This document shows positions 29,588 to 38,513 of a DNA stretch of 64,000 nt, one piece after another. The stretch is from Sphingomonas sp. PsM26 (GTDB taxonomy: Bacteria; Pseudomonadota; Alphaproteobacteria; Sphingomonadales; Sphingomonadaceae). Below the pieces are notes generated by a model. It was not told where the DNA came from, ran no database searches, and worked only from the letters and a program-made list of their open reading frames with translations. Each line of letters opens with the position of its first letter. Within the stretch, counting starts at the first letter, position 1. The DNA lies in the NCBI GenBank assembly GCA_030433805.1, contig JARUXA010000003.1, forward strand, positions 1-64,000. Direction: 5' to 3'. The translations under genes and the position numbers were made by a program.

Positions 29588-30946
29588 ATGAGCGTAACCC
29601 GCCGAACAATCCTCCAGGGCGCCGGGCTCGGCATCGGCAGCGGTGCAGCACTTGCGGTGTCGGCGCCGCTCCCCGCCAGGGCGCGCGGTGCCGCGGTGCT
29701 CGCGCCGCGGCCGCCGATGGGGTGGAACAGCTGGAACAGCTTCGCCACCACGATCACCGAGGCGCAGGCGATCGAAACCGCCCGGATCATGGCAGAAAAA
29801 CTGCTGCCGTCGGGCTATGACGTGTTCACCGTCGACATCCAGTGGTACGATCCCGACGCCAAAAGCTACACTTACAACGCCAAGCCGAAGCCCACGATCG
29901 ACGCGCACGGGCGGCTGATCCCTGCCCTCAACCGTTTCCCGTCGAGCGCGGGTGGCGCAGGGTTCCGCCCGCTCGCCGATACCGTGCACAAGCTCGGCCT
30001 GCGCTTCGGGGTTCATCTGATGCGCGGCATTCCGCGGCTTGCGGTCGAGCGCGACCTGCCGATCCTCGGCACCAACCTGCGTGCCAGCGCGATCGCGGAT
30101 ACCTCCAGCGTGTGTAGCTGGAACCCCGACATGTACGGCGTCGACATGCGCAAACCGGGTGCGCAGGCCTATTATAACAGCGTCTTCGCGCTGTTCGCGT
30201 CGTGGGGCGTCGACTTCGTCAAGATGGACGACATGAGCCGTCCCTACGATGCGCATGCGCCCGAGATCGAAGCCGCCGCGCGCGCGATCGCCGCCACCGG
30301 GCGTCCGATCCTGCTGAGTCTGTCGCCCGGGGAAACCCCCGTGGATCGTGCCGAACACGTCCGGCAACATGCCCAGATGTGGAGGATTTCGGACGATTTT
30401 TGGGACAATTGGGCGATGCTGGAGGCGCAGTTCACCCGGCTGGAGAATTGGAACCCCTATCGTCGCGCGGGCGGTTGGCCCGATGCCGACATGCTCCCGC
30501 TCGGACGCCTGTCGCTCGGCGAGCGCGACACACGGTTCACGCCGGACGAACAGCGCACGCTGATGACGCTCTGGTCGATCGCGCGGTCGCCGCTGATCAT
30601 GGGCGGCGATCTGCGGCACCTCGATGCGCCGACGCTCGCGCTGCTCACCAACCCCGAGGTCATCGCGGTCAACCAGGCAAGCCGGGACAACCAGCCGCAT
30701 TACCTCACCGACGCCGCACGGGTCTGGTCCGCGCGCCCCGAAGCCGGGGCGGACCGCTATCTCGCACTGTTCAACACCGGCAAGGAGCCCAGCACCGTGA
30801 CGATCGACTTGCGCGCGGTCGGCGCGCCGGAGGCGGTACGCGTGCGAGATCTGTGGAGCCGGACGGACGAAGGCGTCGTGCGGGATCGCCTGACGCGACG
30901 GCTGCCCGTGCATGGGGCGGCACTGTATCGCGTAGCACCAGCATGA
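29588..30946 (+). CDS. GH27 alpha-galactosidase-like enzyme
   Basis: The 452-residue protein has a Tat-like leader (VTRRTILQGAG). The family start PPMGWNSWNSF is clear. The nucleophile Asp lies in FVKMDDMS and the acid/base Asp in WRISDDFWDNW. The first motif differs from the common KYDNC form, which points to a divergent subgroup; some GH27 enzymes act as beta-L-arabinopyranosidases instead of alpha-galactosidases. A C-terminal beta-sandwich follows (about 360-452). GGAG precedes ATG 29588, downstream of the GntR gene. Confidence 0.87.
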   Translation: MSVTRRTILQGAGLGIGSGAALAVSAPLPARARGAAVLAPRPPMGWNSWNSFATTITEAQAIETARIMAEKLLPSGYDVFTVDIQWYDPDAKSYTYNAKPKPTIDAHGRLIPALNRFPSSAGGAGFRPLADTVHKLGLRFGVHLMRGIPRLAVERDLPILGTNLRASAIADTSSVCSWNPDMYGVDMRKPGAQAYYNSVFALFASWGVDFVKMDDMSRPYDAHAPEIEAAARAIAATGRPILLSLSPGETPVDRAEHVRQHAQMWRISDDFWDNWAMLEAQFTRLENWNPYRRAGGWPDADMLPLGRLSLGERDTRFTPDEQRTLMTLWSIARSPLIMGGDLRHLDAPTLALLTNPEVIAVNQASRDNQPHYLTDAARVWSARPEAGADRYLALFNTGKEPSTVTIDLRAVGAPEAVRVRDLWSRTDEGVVRDRLTRRLPVHGAALYRVAPA

Positions 30947-31024
30947 CGGCAGAACGCAGCGCGACCTGACCGCTTCCGCCGGAATTTTCGCATCGGTTGC
31001 TCCCGACCCTTGGTCATCCGCGTT

Positions 31025-31038
31025 GTAACATTTGTTAC
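31025..31038. promoter_or_regulatory. Perfect 14-bp palindrome upstream of the PAS-LuxR gene
   Basis: GTAACATTTGTTAC has two perfect 6-base arms around a 2-base centre, starting 37 bases before the ATG at 31062. Its symmetry and position fit an operator, perhaps for autoregulation by the encoded HTH protein. Confidence 0.4.
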
Positions 31039-31061
31039 TAGATTTACGGAAGCCGAAGGCA

Positions 31062-32558
31062 ATGCCCGCATTACATCACACTGGCGTCGATCTGCGTCGC
31101 CTTCAGCAGATCGTGTCGGGCCTGACCGAGGGGGTGATCATCGTTTCCCCCGATCAGGATATCCTGTGGGCAAACGAAGCGGGCTTGCGGATGCACGGGG
31201 TCGAGCGAATCCCCGATCTCGGCAAGACGATCGACGAGTATCGCAACCGGTTCCGCCTGCGCTATCGCAACAACCATTGGCTCGAAGCCCCCGATTATCC
31301 GCTGGAACGCGTCGTCGCCGGGGAGGCGTTCAGCGAGGTCATCGTCGAGGTGCTGCGTGAGGGCGACGAGGAAGCCCGCTGGATCCACCAAATCCGCAGC
31401 CTGGTGCTGACCGACAGCGAGGACAAACCCGATCTGCTCGTGCTCGTGATCCAGGACGTATCGATGCTGTTCGAGGCGGAGGAACGGTTCGAGCAGACGT
31501 TCAAGGCCAACCCCGCCCCCGCGGTAATCTGCCGCCTGTCCGACCAGCGCTTCGTGAAGGTCAATACGGGGTTTCTCGAGATGACCGGGCGCGAACGCGA
31601 GGACGTGCTTGGCCGCACCGTCTATGAACTCGACGTGCTTGCGGACGTGTCGGACCCGGGCCTCGCCAAGCAGCGGCTGCGCGAAGGGCGGACGATCCCG
31701 CAGATGCAGGCGGACCTGCATTTGCCGAACGGTGGGCGCAAGCTGGTGATCGTCGGCGGGCAGCCGATCGACCTGAACGAGCAACCGTGCATGCTGTTCA
31801 CCTTCGCGGATCTTGAGCCACGCCGCCGCATCGAGGGGGAATTGCGCGAAAGCGAGGCGCGTGCGCATCGGACGTTCGAGCTGGCACCGATCGGCTTGGC
31901 GGTCGCGACGCTCGACGGGCATCGGTTCCTTCAGGCCAATGCGGCGCTGCTGGAACTCACCGGCTACACCACCGAGGATATCCAGCAGCAGTCGGCCTGC
32001 TCGCTCAAATTGCTCGACGGGGCATCCGTGCGCACCGAAATCGAACGTGCAATCCGCGACGATGGCGGGTTCCACGCGCGCGACGCCTGCCTTCAGCGCA
32101 AGGATGGCGAACGCGTCGACGTACTGATTTCAACCGGCATCATTCCGATGCACGGCAGCGATTGCGTGCTGTGGGTGATCCAAGACATCGCCGAGCGCCG
32201 CCAGTCCGAACGCGAACTGATCGGCGCGATCGAAACCGTGATGCGCGACACCAACTGGTTCAGCCGCACGATCGTCGAAAAACTCGCCAACCTTCGCGCG
32301 CCCAGTGCACAGCGCCATGTCGCCGAAGTATCCTCGCTCACCGGTCGCGAACGCGAAACGCTGAGCCTGATGTGCGAAGGGCTCGACGACGCCGCGGTCG
32401 CCGAGGCGATGGGCGTATCGCGCAACACCGTGCGCAACAACGTCGCGCGTATCTATGGCAAACTGGGGGTCAATCGTCGTTCCGCCGCGATCATTTGGGC
32501 ACGCGAGCGCGGCTTCCCGCTGCCGTCCGCGCGGCGTCCGGCGATCAAGGATAGTTAA
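31062..32558 (+). CDS. Multi-PAS sensor with C-terminal LuxR-type HTH
   Basis: The 498-residue protein has three PAS-like domains (roughly 10-140, 145-265 and 275-395) and a C-terminal GerE/LuxR DNA-binding domain (about 420-485). The latter shows LTGRERETLSLMCEGLDD and MGVSRNTVRNNVARIYGKLG. It lacks a kinase or receiver domain, so it likely binds a ligand or cofactor directly and controls transcription. ATG 31062 has GAAGG upstream; a TTG at 31032 is less likely. It precedes a cluster of CsbD-type stress proteins. Confidence 0.88.
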   Translation: MPALHHTGVDLRRLQQIVSGLTEGVIIVSPDQDILWANEAGLRMHGVERIPDLGKTIDEYRNRFRLRYRNNHWLEAPDYPLERVVAGEAFSEVIVEVLREGDEEARWIHQIRSLVLTDSEDKPDLLVLVIQDVSMLFEAEERFEQTFKANPAPAVICRLSDQRFVKVNTGFLEMTGREREDVLGRTVYELDVLADVSDPGLAKQRLREGRTIPQMQADLHLPNGGRKLVIVGGQPIDLNEQPCMLFTFADLEPRRRIEGELRESEARAHRTFELAPIGLAVATLDGHRFLQANAALLELTGYTTEDIQQQSACSLKLLDGASVRTEIERAIRDDGGFHARDACLQRKDGERVDVLISTGIIPMHGSDCVLWVIQDIAERRQSERELIGAIETVMRDTNWFSRTIVEKLANLRAPSAQRHVAEVSSLTGRERETLSLMCEGLDDAAVAEAMGVSRNTVRNNVARIYGKLGVNRRSAAIIWARERGFPLPSARRPAIKDS

Positions 32559-32580
32559 TATACCCTGATTCTGCACTAAA

Positions 32581-32597
32581 CGATTTGGTGCAAATCG
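32581..32597. promoter_or_regulatory. 17-bp palindrome before csbD, candidate operator
   Basis: CGATTTGGTGCAAATCG has perfect 7-base arms and a 3-base centre. It is nested within wider inverted pairs: TGCAC/GTGCA (overlapping it) and TACCCT/AGGGTA at 32561 and 32602. It sits about 90 bases before the CsbD gene and just downstream of the LuxR-type regulator gene, whose product is a natural candidate to bind it. Confidence 0.4.
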
Positions 32598-32685
32598 ATC
32601 TAGGGTAAGCCCATTTCGGTATTACTTCTGGTCTCAACGGGGGCGCGGTTTCGACCGCGTCGCCGGTAGCAGAAGGAATTGCGAG

Positions 32686-32865
32686 ATGGACGACCGCATC
32701 GAAGGTGCCGGAAAGCAGGTAGTCGGATCGATCAAGGAAGCGATCGGCAAGATTACCGGCAATCGCAACATCGAAGCGCAAGGCGCCGCCGAGAAGGCCG
32801 CCGGCAAGGCACAGGCCGAACTCGGCGAAGCGCGGTCCGCCACACGCGATACCCTCGATAAATAG
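32686..32865 (+). CDS. CsbD-family stress protein
   Basis: This 59-residue protein begins MDDRIEGAGKQVVGSIKEAI and shows the CsbD pattern of charged helical segments around GKITGN and EKAAGKAQAELGEA. CsbD proteins are small, abundant and induced by general stress; their biochemical role is unknown. GCGAG directly before the ATG is a weak ribosome-binding site. A membrane protein gene follows 58 bases downstream, and a second CsbD-like gene lies at 33981. Confidence 0.85.
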   Translation: MDDRIEGAGKQVVGSIKEAIGKITGNRNIEAQGAAEKAAGKAQAELGEARSATRDTLDK

Positions 32866-32923
32866 GACGATCGCGGGCGGGTTCCGCCCCGCGATTCCGT
32901 CATCGCAGCACAAGGAATAGCAT

Positions 32924-33844
32924 ATGGCCCATACCTACGTTGACCCGATCCACGGATCAGACCCGATCGCGCCGCACGATCGCGCGCTCGGCGTGCCCGG
33001 CGGCGCGATCGTCCACCGTTCGCGCATGTCGTGGCAGGCGGTGTTCGCCGGCGTGACGATCGCGATCGCGGTCCAGATCGTGCTGGGTCTGCTCGGCACC
33101 GGGATCGGAATGAGTCTGGTCGATCCGGTCAACGGCTCGACGCCCAGCGCGAGCGGCTTTGGGATCGGCGCAGGCCTGTGGTGGGTCGTGAGCACAATCG
33201 TCGCGCTTGGCGCGGGCAGCTATGCCGCATCGCGGATCGCGGGCCTGACCAACCGGTTTGACGGGTTCGTCCACGGCCTCGTCATCTGGGGCGTGACGCT
33301 CATCATCACGCTGTATCTGCTGAGTTCGGCAGTCGGGTCGATCATCGGCGGCACCTTCCGCACGATCGGCAGCGTCGCTAGCGTCGCTGGCACGAGCATC
33401 GGTGCAAGCGCACCGACCGTCGCCAAGGCAGCGGGCATCGACGTCGAGGATCAGGCCGCAGCCTATCTCGATGCAGCCCCGAGCGATCCCGCGCTGATGA
33501 CGCCGCAGGAAGCGCAGAAGGAAGTTGCCAAGCAACTCCCCGCAATGGCGCGCGGTGGAGCCGAAGGGAATCAGGCCGAGGCGCGGATCGTCGACATCGT
33601 CGCTGCGCAGCGCAAGATCTCGCGTCCGGAGGCGGCAGCGCAAGTTACGCGCGCCAAGCAGCAGTTCATCGCAGCGAAGAACAGCACGGTCGAAACCGCC
33701 AAGTCCGCGGCCGACACCGGTGCCAGCGCCGCCGCAGGAACATCCTTTACCGCTGTCATCGCGCTCCTGTTGGGTGCCGGTGCAGCAGGGTTTGCCGGGG
33801 CGGCCGCAACGCGCCGCCGCGGCCACGAAGTCCGCCGCGCCTAA
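32924..33844 (+). CDS. PhnA-like membrane protein
   Basis: The 306-residue protein has an N-terminal membrane domain of about three helices (residues ~38-140, including GVTIAIAVQIVLGLLGTGIG), a long helical soluble stretch (~150-265) and a final membrane helix near the C terminus before a basic tail. This layout matches the poorly characterised proteins annotated as PhnA-like in alphaproteobacteria; no link to phosphonates is implied. AAGGA precedes the ATG. It lies between two CsbD-type genes, suggesting a stress role. Confidence 0.75.
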   Translation: MAHTYVDPIHGSDPIAPHDRALGVPGGAIVHRSRMSWQAVFAGVTIAIAVQIVLGLLGTGIGMSLVDPVNGSTPSASGFGIGAGLWWVVSTIVALGAGSYAASRIAGLTNRFDGFVHGLVIWGVTLIITLYLLSSAVGSIIGGTFRTIGSVASVAGTSIGASAPTVAKAAGIDVEDQAAAYLDAAPSDPALMTPQEAQKEVAKQLPAMARGGAEGNQAEARIVDIVAAQRKISRPEAAAQVTRAKQQFIAAKNSTVETAKSAADTGASAAAGTSFTAVIALLLGAGAAGFAGAAATRRRGHEVRRA

Positions 33845-33887
33845 CGGCGTCGGAGGATGCGCGTCTGCCCCCCCGGCGCGCTGAGAC

Positions 33888-33926
33888 GACGACCACCGCC
33901 TGTAGCGTATCAATGCGGTGGTCGTC
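33888..33926. other. Strong hairpin downstream of the PhnA-like gene
   Basis: GACGACCACCGC (33888-33899) and GCGGTGGTCGTC (33915-33926) are perfect 12-base inverted arms around 15 bases. No T-run follows, so it may be a processing or pausing structure rather than a complete intrinsic terminator. Confidence 0.55.
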
Positions 33927-33980
33927 GGATCTAAATCCCGATTTTCGAGTATATAACCCCCTAGCCAAAGGAGACTTTTC

Positions 33981-34247
33981 ATGGACACGCATCAGGTAAC
34001 GGGCGGCATCAAGCAGGCCGCAGGCTCGATCGAGGAAGGCTTCGGCAATCTGACCGGCGATCGTTCCACCGAGGTTTCGGGTGCCGCGCGCAAGGTCGCT
34101 GGCCAGATCGAGGAAACCTATGGCGACGCAGTCGACGCCGCCCGCGCGACCGTCGAGGATAGCCCGCTGCTGGCGCTCGGCCTGACCGCGATCGTCGGCT
34201 TTGCACTTGGCGCGCTGGTCACCGGCCTCGGCGCACGCCGCGGCTGA
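33981..34247 (+). CDS. CsbD-like protein with C-terminal membrane helix
   Basis: The 88-residue protein has a CsbD-like N-terminal part (GGIKQAAGSIEEGFGNLTGDR then GAARKVAGQIEETYGDA) and a hydrophobic C-terminal segment (LALGLTAIVGFALGALVTGL). The combination resembles the ElaB/YqjD type of tail-anchored stress protein. AAAGGAG precedes the ATG. A strong terminator follows. Confidence 0.82.
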   Translation: MDTHQVTGGIKQAAGSIEEGFGNLTGDRSTEVSGAARKVAGQIEETYGDAVDAARATVEDSPLLALGLTAIVGFALGALVTGLGARRG

Positions 34248-34284
34248 ACGGTCGCTTGCCGCCGTCACGGCGGCTCGATTGTCG

Positions 34285-34323
34285 AAAAGCCCGATGCGAC
34301 GTCCGTCGCGTCGGGCTTTTTTT
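34285..34323. terminator. Bidirectional intrinsic terminator
   Basis: AAAAGCCCGATGCGAC (34285-34300) pairs with GTCGCGTCGGGCTTTT (34305-34320) across a 4-base loop, with one G-T wobble. Seven T follow on the plus strand and four flank the stem on the minus strand. It ends the rightward stress cluster and probably also the leftward RDD operon, whose stop lies at its edge. Confidence 0.88.
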
Positions 34324-35188
34324 ATCTCCCCGTTGCAAACTTGTCGGCCCGCCGCCTGCCGACGAGCAGGCCGCGTTCCAGCCGGACACACAAAGCGGCG
34401 TAATAATCGCCCAGGAAGCCCGCATCGTCGCCATCATCCGGCAGGCCCGCCTTGCGCCGGATCGTCGCTGCAACCGTCGCGATCGCATCTGGCTTCCCGC
34501 TGCGCAGTACCTCCTCGAGCGTCTGCAATTCATATTCGCCATACAGGTTCAACGCCGCATCGCTGAATACCCGGCGCGGGTGCGCCGACGGGATCGCCAG
34601 TTCGGACCCCAGCGCAACCCCGACGGTGCGGACGACACAGGTCCCGGCGAGCAGATCCCCGACGCGTAGACGGTCGCGATTGAACAACGGGAATAACAGG
34701 AAGATCCCGCTCCAGCCGAGCGCGAACAGCGTCACGAAGGTATCCGCCGTACCCTCCGCCGCCTGCTGCCCCAGGAACGTCAGCGGCAGGAACAATTCGA
34801 TTTCGCGCATCGCGTTGCGCGCGATCACCGCGCCGCCGCTCAGCCGTGCGCCGTCCCGTGCGACGACGCGCAGGCCCAGGATGCGCTTGCCCGGCGTCGC
34901 GCCGCGCCCGCCCATTTCAAACAGTGTGAACCACCCGTTGCGCAGGACGAAGAAGCCGATCATCCACACGATCGCCAGCGCCGGCGCATGGACCGAGAAG
35001 AACAGAGAAAAGGTCACCAGCGTCGCCGTGACCAGCACCAGCACGATCGCGCCGGCGTCGATCAGGAATGCCGCCGCACGGGTTCCCGCACTTCCCAGTT
35101 GAAGCCGCAGGTCGACGCCTTCGGGCGTGACGAAGCTGCGTCGCAAGGTCGCCGCATCGGCGTGGCGCTCAGCCCGCGGCGGTCGCAT
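34322..35188 (-). CDS. RDD-family membrane protein
   Basis: The 288-residue protein has an RDD domain: an Arg in LGSAGTRAAAFLIDAG and the Asp pair pattern, with about four hydrophobic helices to residue ~170, then a soluble helical C-terminal part (to 288). RDD proteins are putative transporters. It overlaps the SpoIIM-family gene by 20 bases and is last in the MoxR operon. Confidence 0.85.
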   Translation of the reverse strand: MRPPRAERHADAATLRRSFVTPEGVDLRLQLGSAGTRAAAFLIDAGAIVLVLVTATLVTFSLFFSVHAPALAIVWMIGFFVLRNGWFTLFEMGGRGATPGKRILGLRVVARDGARLSGGAVIARNAMREIELFLPLTFLGQQAAEGTADTFVTLFALGWSGIFLLFPLFNRDRLRVGDLLAGTCVVRTVGVALGSELAIPSAHPRRVFSDAALNLYGEYELQTLEEVLRSGKPDAIATVAATIRRKAGLPDDGDDAGFLGDYYAALCVRLERGLLVGRRRADKFATGR

Positions 35189-36197
35189 CGGATTTCCTCG
35201 GCAGGTAGAAATACAGCAACCAACCGATCAGCATCGCCGTGCCGATCGCATAGCGGGTGAGGTCGTCGGTCAGCACTTGCCGCCCGATCCCCTCGAGCAT
35301 CCCCGCGACGAGCAGCATCACGACCGTCCCCGCCATCGCGACCGCGCCGGTCTGTCCCGCCGCGACTGCCGCATCGCCGCGCGTGCGCCGTCCCGGAAAG
35401 GCGATCGCAGTGCCGATGCGGAACCCCGCCGCGCCGGATAGGATGATCGCGAACAATTCGGTGGTGCCATGGATCATGATCCAGCCGGTAAAGCCGATGC
35501 CCAGCCCTTTGGGCACGAACACCGCCATGAACGCCCCCAGCATCATGCCGTTATAGGTTATGAGCAGTGCGGTCGGCACCGCAAAGGCGAAGCCCAGCGC
35601 GAACGAGAAAATCGCGATCTGCGCATTGTGCGTGAACAGATAGGCTGCGAACGTCGCCAGTGCGTTCTGCTGCTCGGTCGCGTAGATCGTCTTGCGCAGC
35701 GTCTCGACCGAAGCGGACGGATCGCGCCCGCCCGCCATGCCGTCACCGACGATCGCGAAGAACCACGCCGCATCCCCGCGCACGATCAGATAGCCGACCA
35801 CCGCCCCCGCAACCGTGAGCAACAGCGAGACGAGCGTCTCGCGCCACAGCGACTGGACCGCAGCAGGCCAGCCATGCACGAAGAACCGCTTGAGCTGGGT
35901 CCATGCCGAAGTCTGGACGCCGTACAGCTGGAAATAGGCGCGTGTGCAAAGCTGCTCGAGATAGTCCGTTAGCGCGCGATCGAGCGACGTCTCGCGCGCG
36001 ACTGACAGCGACGACAGCGCGGTGCGATACAGCAGCGGCAGCGCGAGCAGGTCCTCCTGCGGCACCGCCCGGATCGAGCGCCGCTCGATCCGCCGGATAA
36101 TCGCGTCGAGCCGTTCCCACTCGGGGGCGTGCGCTGCGCGGAAACGGCTGGCGTTGACCAGCATCGGCTGGGCTACCGGCGACACGGACGCGGTCAC
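35169..36197 (-). CDS. SpoIIM-family (stage II sporulation protein M-like) membrane protein
   Basis: The 342-residue protein has a soluble helical N-terminal third and about six hydrophobic helices after residue ~115, including the family segment FAFAVPTALLITYNGMMLGAF and the HGTTELFAI signature. In non-sporulating bacteria this DUF95 protein is encoded with MoxR and DUF58 genes and has no defined role. Its start overlaps the DUF58 stop by four bases. Confidence 0.87.
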   Translation of the reverse strand: MTASVSPVAQPMLVNASRFRAAHAPEWERLDAIIRRIERRSIRAVPQEDLLALPLLYRTALSSLSVARETSLDRALTDYLEQLCTRAYFQLYGVQTSAWTQLKRFFVHGWPAAVQSLWRETLVSLLLTVAGAVVGYLIVRGDAAWFFAIVGDGMAGGRDPSASVETLRKTIYATEQQNALATFAAYLFTHNAQIAIFSFALGFAFAVPTALLITYNGMMLGAFMAVFVPKGLGIGFTGWIMIHGTTELFAIILSGAAGFRIGTAIAFPGRRTRGDAAVAAGQTGAVAMAGTVVMLLVAGMLEGIGRQVLTDDLTRYAIGTAMLIGWLLYFYLPRKSDATAAG

Positions 36198-37504
36198 AAC
36201 AGGTTCCTCCGTTTGAGCGCGACATAGCCCGCGACGAGGCGTTCGCCGACTCGGTCATGCTCCGCCTCTATGACATGGACGCCGACATGCTCCAGCCGCG
36301 CCAGCACCAGCTTGCGGTCGCGCAGCAACGCCGCAGCGGTAACCGCGCGCGTGACGTCATCCGCGGTGGCGGGCGCACGGTCGGCGATCGCCTCGACATC
36401 CTCGTCCCGCAACACCACGATCAGCAACAGGTGGGTCTTCACGATCCGCATGGCTGCGCGCACCAGAAAGTCCGCGCTCGTTAGGTCGGTGAATTCGGTG
36501 AACAGCACGATCATCGACCGCCGCGTCAGCCGCGTGGCGAGCGTGGTCAGCGCGAACGTATAATTAGTTTCCTCGACACTATAGTCGATCTCCGCCGCGA
36601 GCCGCTGCAGATTGGCGAAGGCGGGCATTCCCGACACCAGCCCGCTCGCGATCCGGGGCCGCGAATCGAACGCATGGAGGGCGACCCGGTCGCCGAGCTT
36701 GAGCGCGACCCAGGCGGTCAGCAGCATCGCCGACACCGCGCGATCGACCCGCGGGACCCCCGCGACCGGGTCCGACATCTGCCGCCCGCAATCCACCGCG
36801 AAGACGATCTGGTTGTTGCGTTCGGTGCGATATTCCTTGGCGTGGAGCTTGCGGTGCCGCGCCGATTGTTTCCAGTCGATGGCGCGCCGGTCCATGCCCG
36901 AGCGGAACTCGACCAGCGCATCGAAATCGGTCCCGTCGCCGCGATCGACCTGAGTCAGCAAGCCGTCGATCGCGTGACGGCGGAAGATTTCGGCGCCCTT
37001 ATCGTGGAGCAGGCGGATATCGGGCAGGATCGCCACGCGGACGTCGCTGGCGACGGCGCGCTGATGCCACACCAGGCCGAGCGGGCCACGCCAGCGTGTC
37101 CAGACTCGATCGATCCGCCCGATCCCGCGTCGTAGCGCCGTCAACGGCAGCAGCGCGGCCCCCTTCCCGTCGCGCATCACGACCGACGCGCGTCCGTCAT
37201 TCTCCGCGGCGAACAGGGCGTTGGCCGCCAGCGCGACCTCCGCGCCACCGACCTTTGCCGTACCCGCCAGCGTCACGGTCAGGGTCGCATCGATCGTGTC
37301 GCCGACCGAAGCGGTCGCGGGCAGATCCACCCGCACGACGGCGGTACGCCTGCCCTTTGCCGCATCGACCACCGCGAGCATGAGGACGGCCAGCGGCCAC
37401 GCCAGTCCGGCATACCAGCGATCGGGCAACAGCACGCCGATCACCAGCGCAACCGGCGCCCCTGCCGCTGCCGCCAGCACCGCAAGGCGAGTGGGATAAA
37501 TCAC
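36194..37504 (-). CDS. DUF58-domain protein
   Basis: The ~436-residue protein has two N-terminal membrane helices and a DUF58 domain with the VWA-like signature DFDALVEFRSGMDRRAIDWK. It is the usual partner of MoxR ATPases and may act in maturation or assembly of envelope protein complexes. GTG 37504 is chosen with AGGAG upstream; a longer reading to 37606 would overlap the end of moxR. Confidence 0.87.
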   Translation of the reverse strand: MIYPTRLAVLAAAAGAPVALVIGVLLPDRWYAGLAWPLAVLMLAVVDAAKGRRTAVVRVDLPATASVGDTIDATLTVTLAGTAKVGGAEVALAANALFAAENDGRASVVMRDGKGAALLPLTALRRGIGRIDRVWTRWRGPLGLVWHQRAVASDVRVAILPDIRLLHDKGAEIFRRHAIDGLLTQVDRGDGTDFDALVEFRSGMDRRAIDWKQSARHRKLHAKEYRTERNNQIVFAVDCGRQMSDPVAGVPRVDRAVSAMLLTAWVALKLGDRVALHAFDSRPRIASGLVSGMPAFANLQRLAAEIDYSVEETNYTFALTTLATRLTRRSMIVLFTEFTDLTSADFLVRAAMRIVKTHLLLIVVLRDEDVEAIADRAPATADDVTRAVTAAALLRDRKLVLARLEHVGVHVIEAEHDRVGERLVAGYVALKRRNLL

Positions 37505-37556
37505 GCGCGCGCCGTGCTCCTGCGCAGGCGTACGGTTGCGCACGGGGTGGCTTTGC

Positions 37557-38513
37557 TCACCGCGGCACTTCGATCGTTTCGATGATCTGCGCGACGGCAT
37601 CCTCAACCGTCCGCCCGTCGATCTCGGCGGCGGGCGACAGGATCAGGCGGTGCCGCAGCAACGCCGGGGCAAGCGCCTTCACGTCATCGGGAATGACGAA
37701 ATCGCGGCCATCGATCACCGCCCGCGCGCGCGCCGCGCCGGCCAGCATCGCGCCCGCGCGCGGCGAAGCGCCGCTTTCGAGATCGGCGACCCCGCGCGTG
37801 CCTCGCACCAGCGCTGCGATATAGTCGATCACTTCGTCCACCAGTCGCACGCCCGCGACCGTGTCGATCGCTGCGCCGATCGTGGCTGCATCCGCGCGCG
37901 GTTCGACGCCCCATTCCTCCGGGGCCATCGCCTGCTGGTGCGCGCCGTGCGTCGCGATGATCCGGCGTTCCTCGGCGGCGGACGGATAGTCGACGGTCTG
38001 CTTGAACAGGAAGCGGTCGAGTTGCGCCTCGGGCAAGGGATAGACCCCCTGCTGTTCGATCGGGTTCTGCGTCGCCACCACCATGAAGCGCGGCCCCAAC
38101 GGCAGGCTTTCGCCGTCGATCGTCACGGTGCGCTCCTGCATCGCCTCGAGCAGTGCGGCCTGCGTCTTGGGCGGGGTGCGGTTGATTTCGTCGGCGAGCA
38201 GCAGATCGGTGAAGATCGGCCCGCGCGTCAGCGTGAAGGTGCTTGTCTGGAAGTTGAACAGGTTCGCGCCGATGATGTCGCCCGGCATCAGATCGGGGGT
38301 GAACTGGATCCTCCCGAAGTCCAGCCCGACGACCCGCGCGAACGTCCGCGCGAGCAACGTCTTGGCGGTGCCCGGCGGCCCTTCGAGCAACACGTGCCCG
38401 CCCGCGAACAGCGCGACCAGCAGGATGTCGACGCTCGCCTCCTGCCCGACCACGGCCTTGCCGATCTCCTGCCGGATCGCCTGCGCGAGCCCGCGCACAT
38501 CGTCTACGGTCAC
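37557..38513 (-). CDS. MoxR-family AAA+ ATPase
   Basis: This is a ~318-residue AAA+ ATPase with Walker A GPPGTAKT, Walker B LLLADEIN, sensor motif [10 protein letters not shown] and the family segment [11 protein letters not shown]. MoxR proteins act as chaperone-like ATPases with VWA or DUF58 partners. GTG 38513 overlaps the DUF4350 stop as GTGA, giving translational coupling, and GGGAGAAG lies upstream. An ATG at 38534 is the alternative. Confidence 0.93.
   Translation of the reverse strand: MTVDDVRGLAQAIRQEIGKAVVGQEASVDILLVALFAGGHVLLEGPPGTAKTLLARTFARVVGLDFGRIQFTPDLMPGDIIGANLFNFQTSTFTLTRGPIFTDLLLADEINRTPPKTQAALLEAMQERTVTIDGESLPLGPRFMVVATQNPIEQQGVYPLPEAQLDRFLFKQTVDYPSAAEERRIIATHGAHQQAMAPEEWGVEPRADAATIGAAIDTVAGVRLVDEVIDYIAALVRGTRGVADLESGASPRAGAMLAGAARARAVIDGRDFVIPDDVKALAPALLRHRLILSPAAEIDGRTVEDAVAQIIETIEVPR

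Noticed and set aside
28508..30913. A minus-strand frame of ~800 codons across the GntR and GH27 genes
   Set aside because: Antisense to two recognisable genes; only its last ~50 codons (28508-28665) lie free of them, and these have no family.
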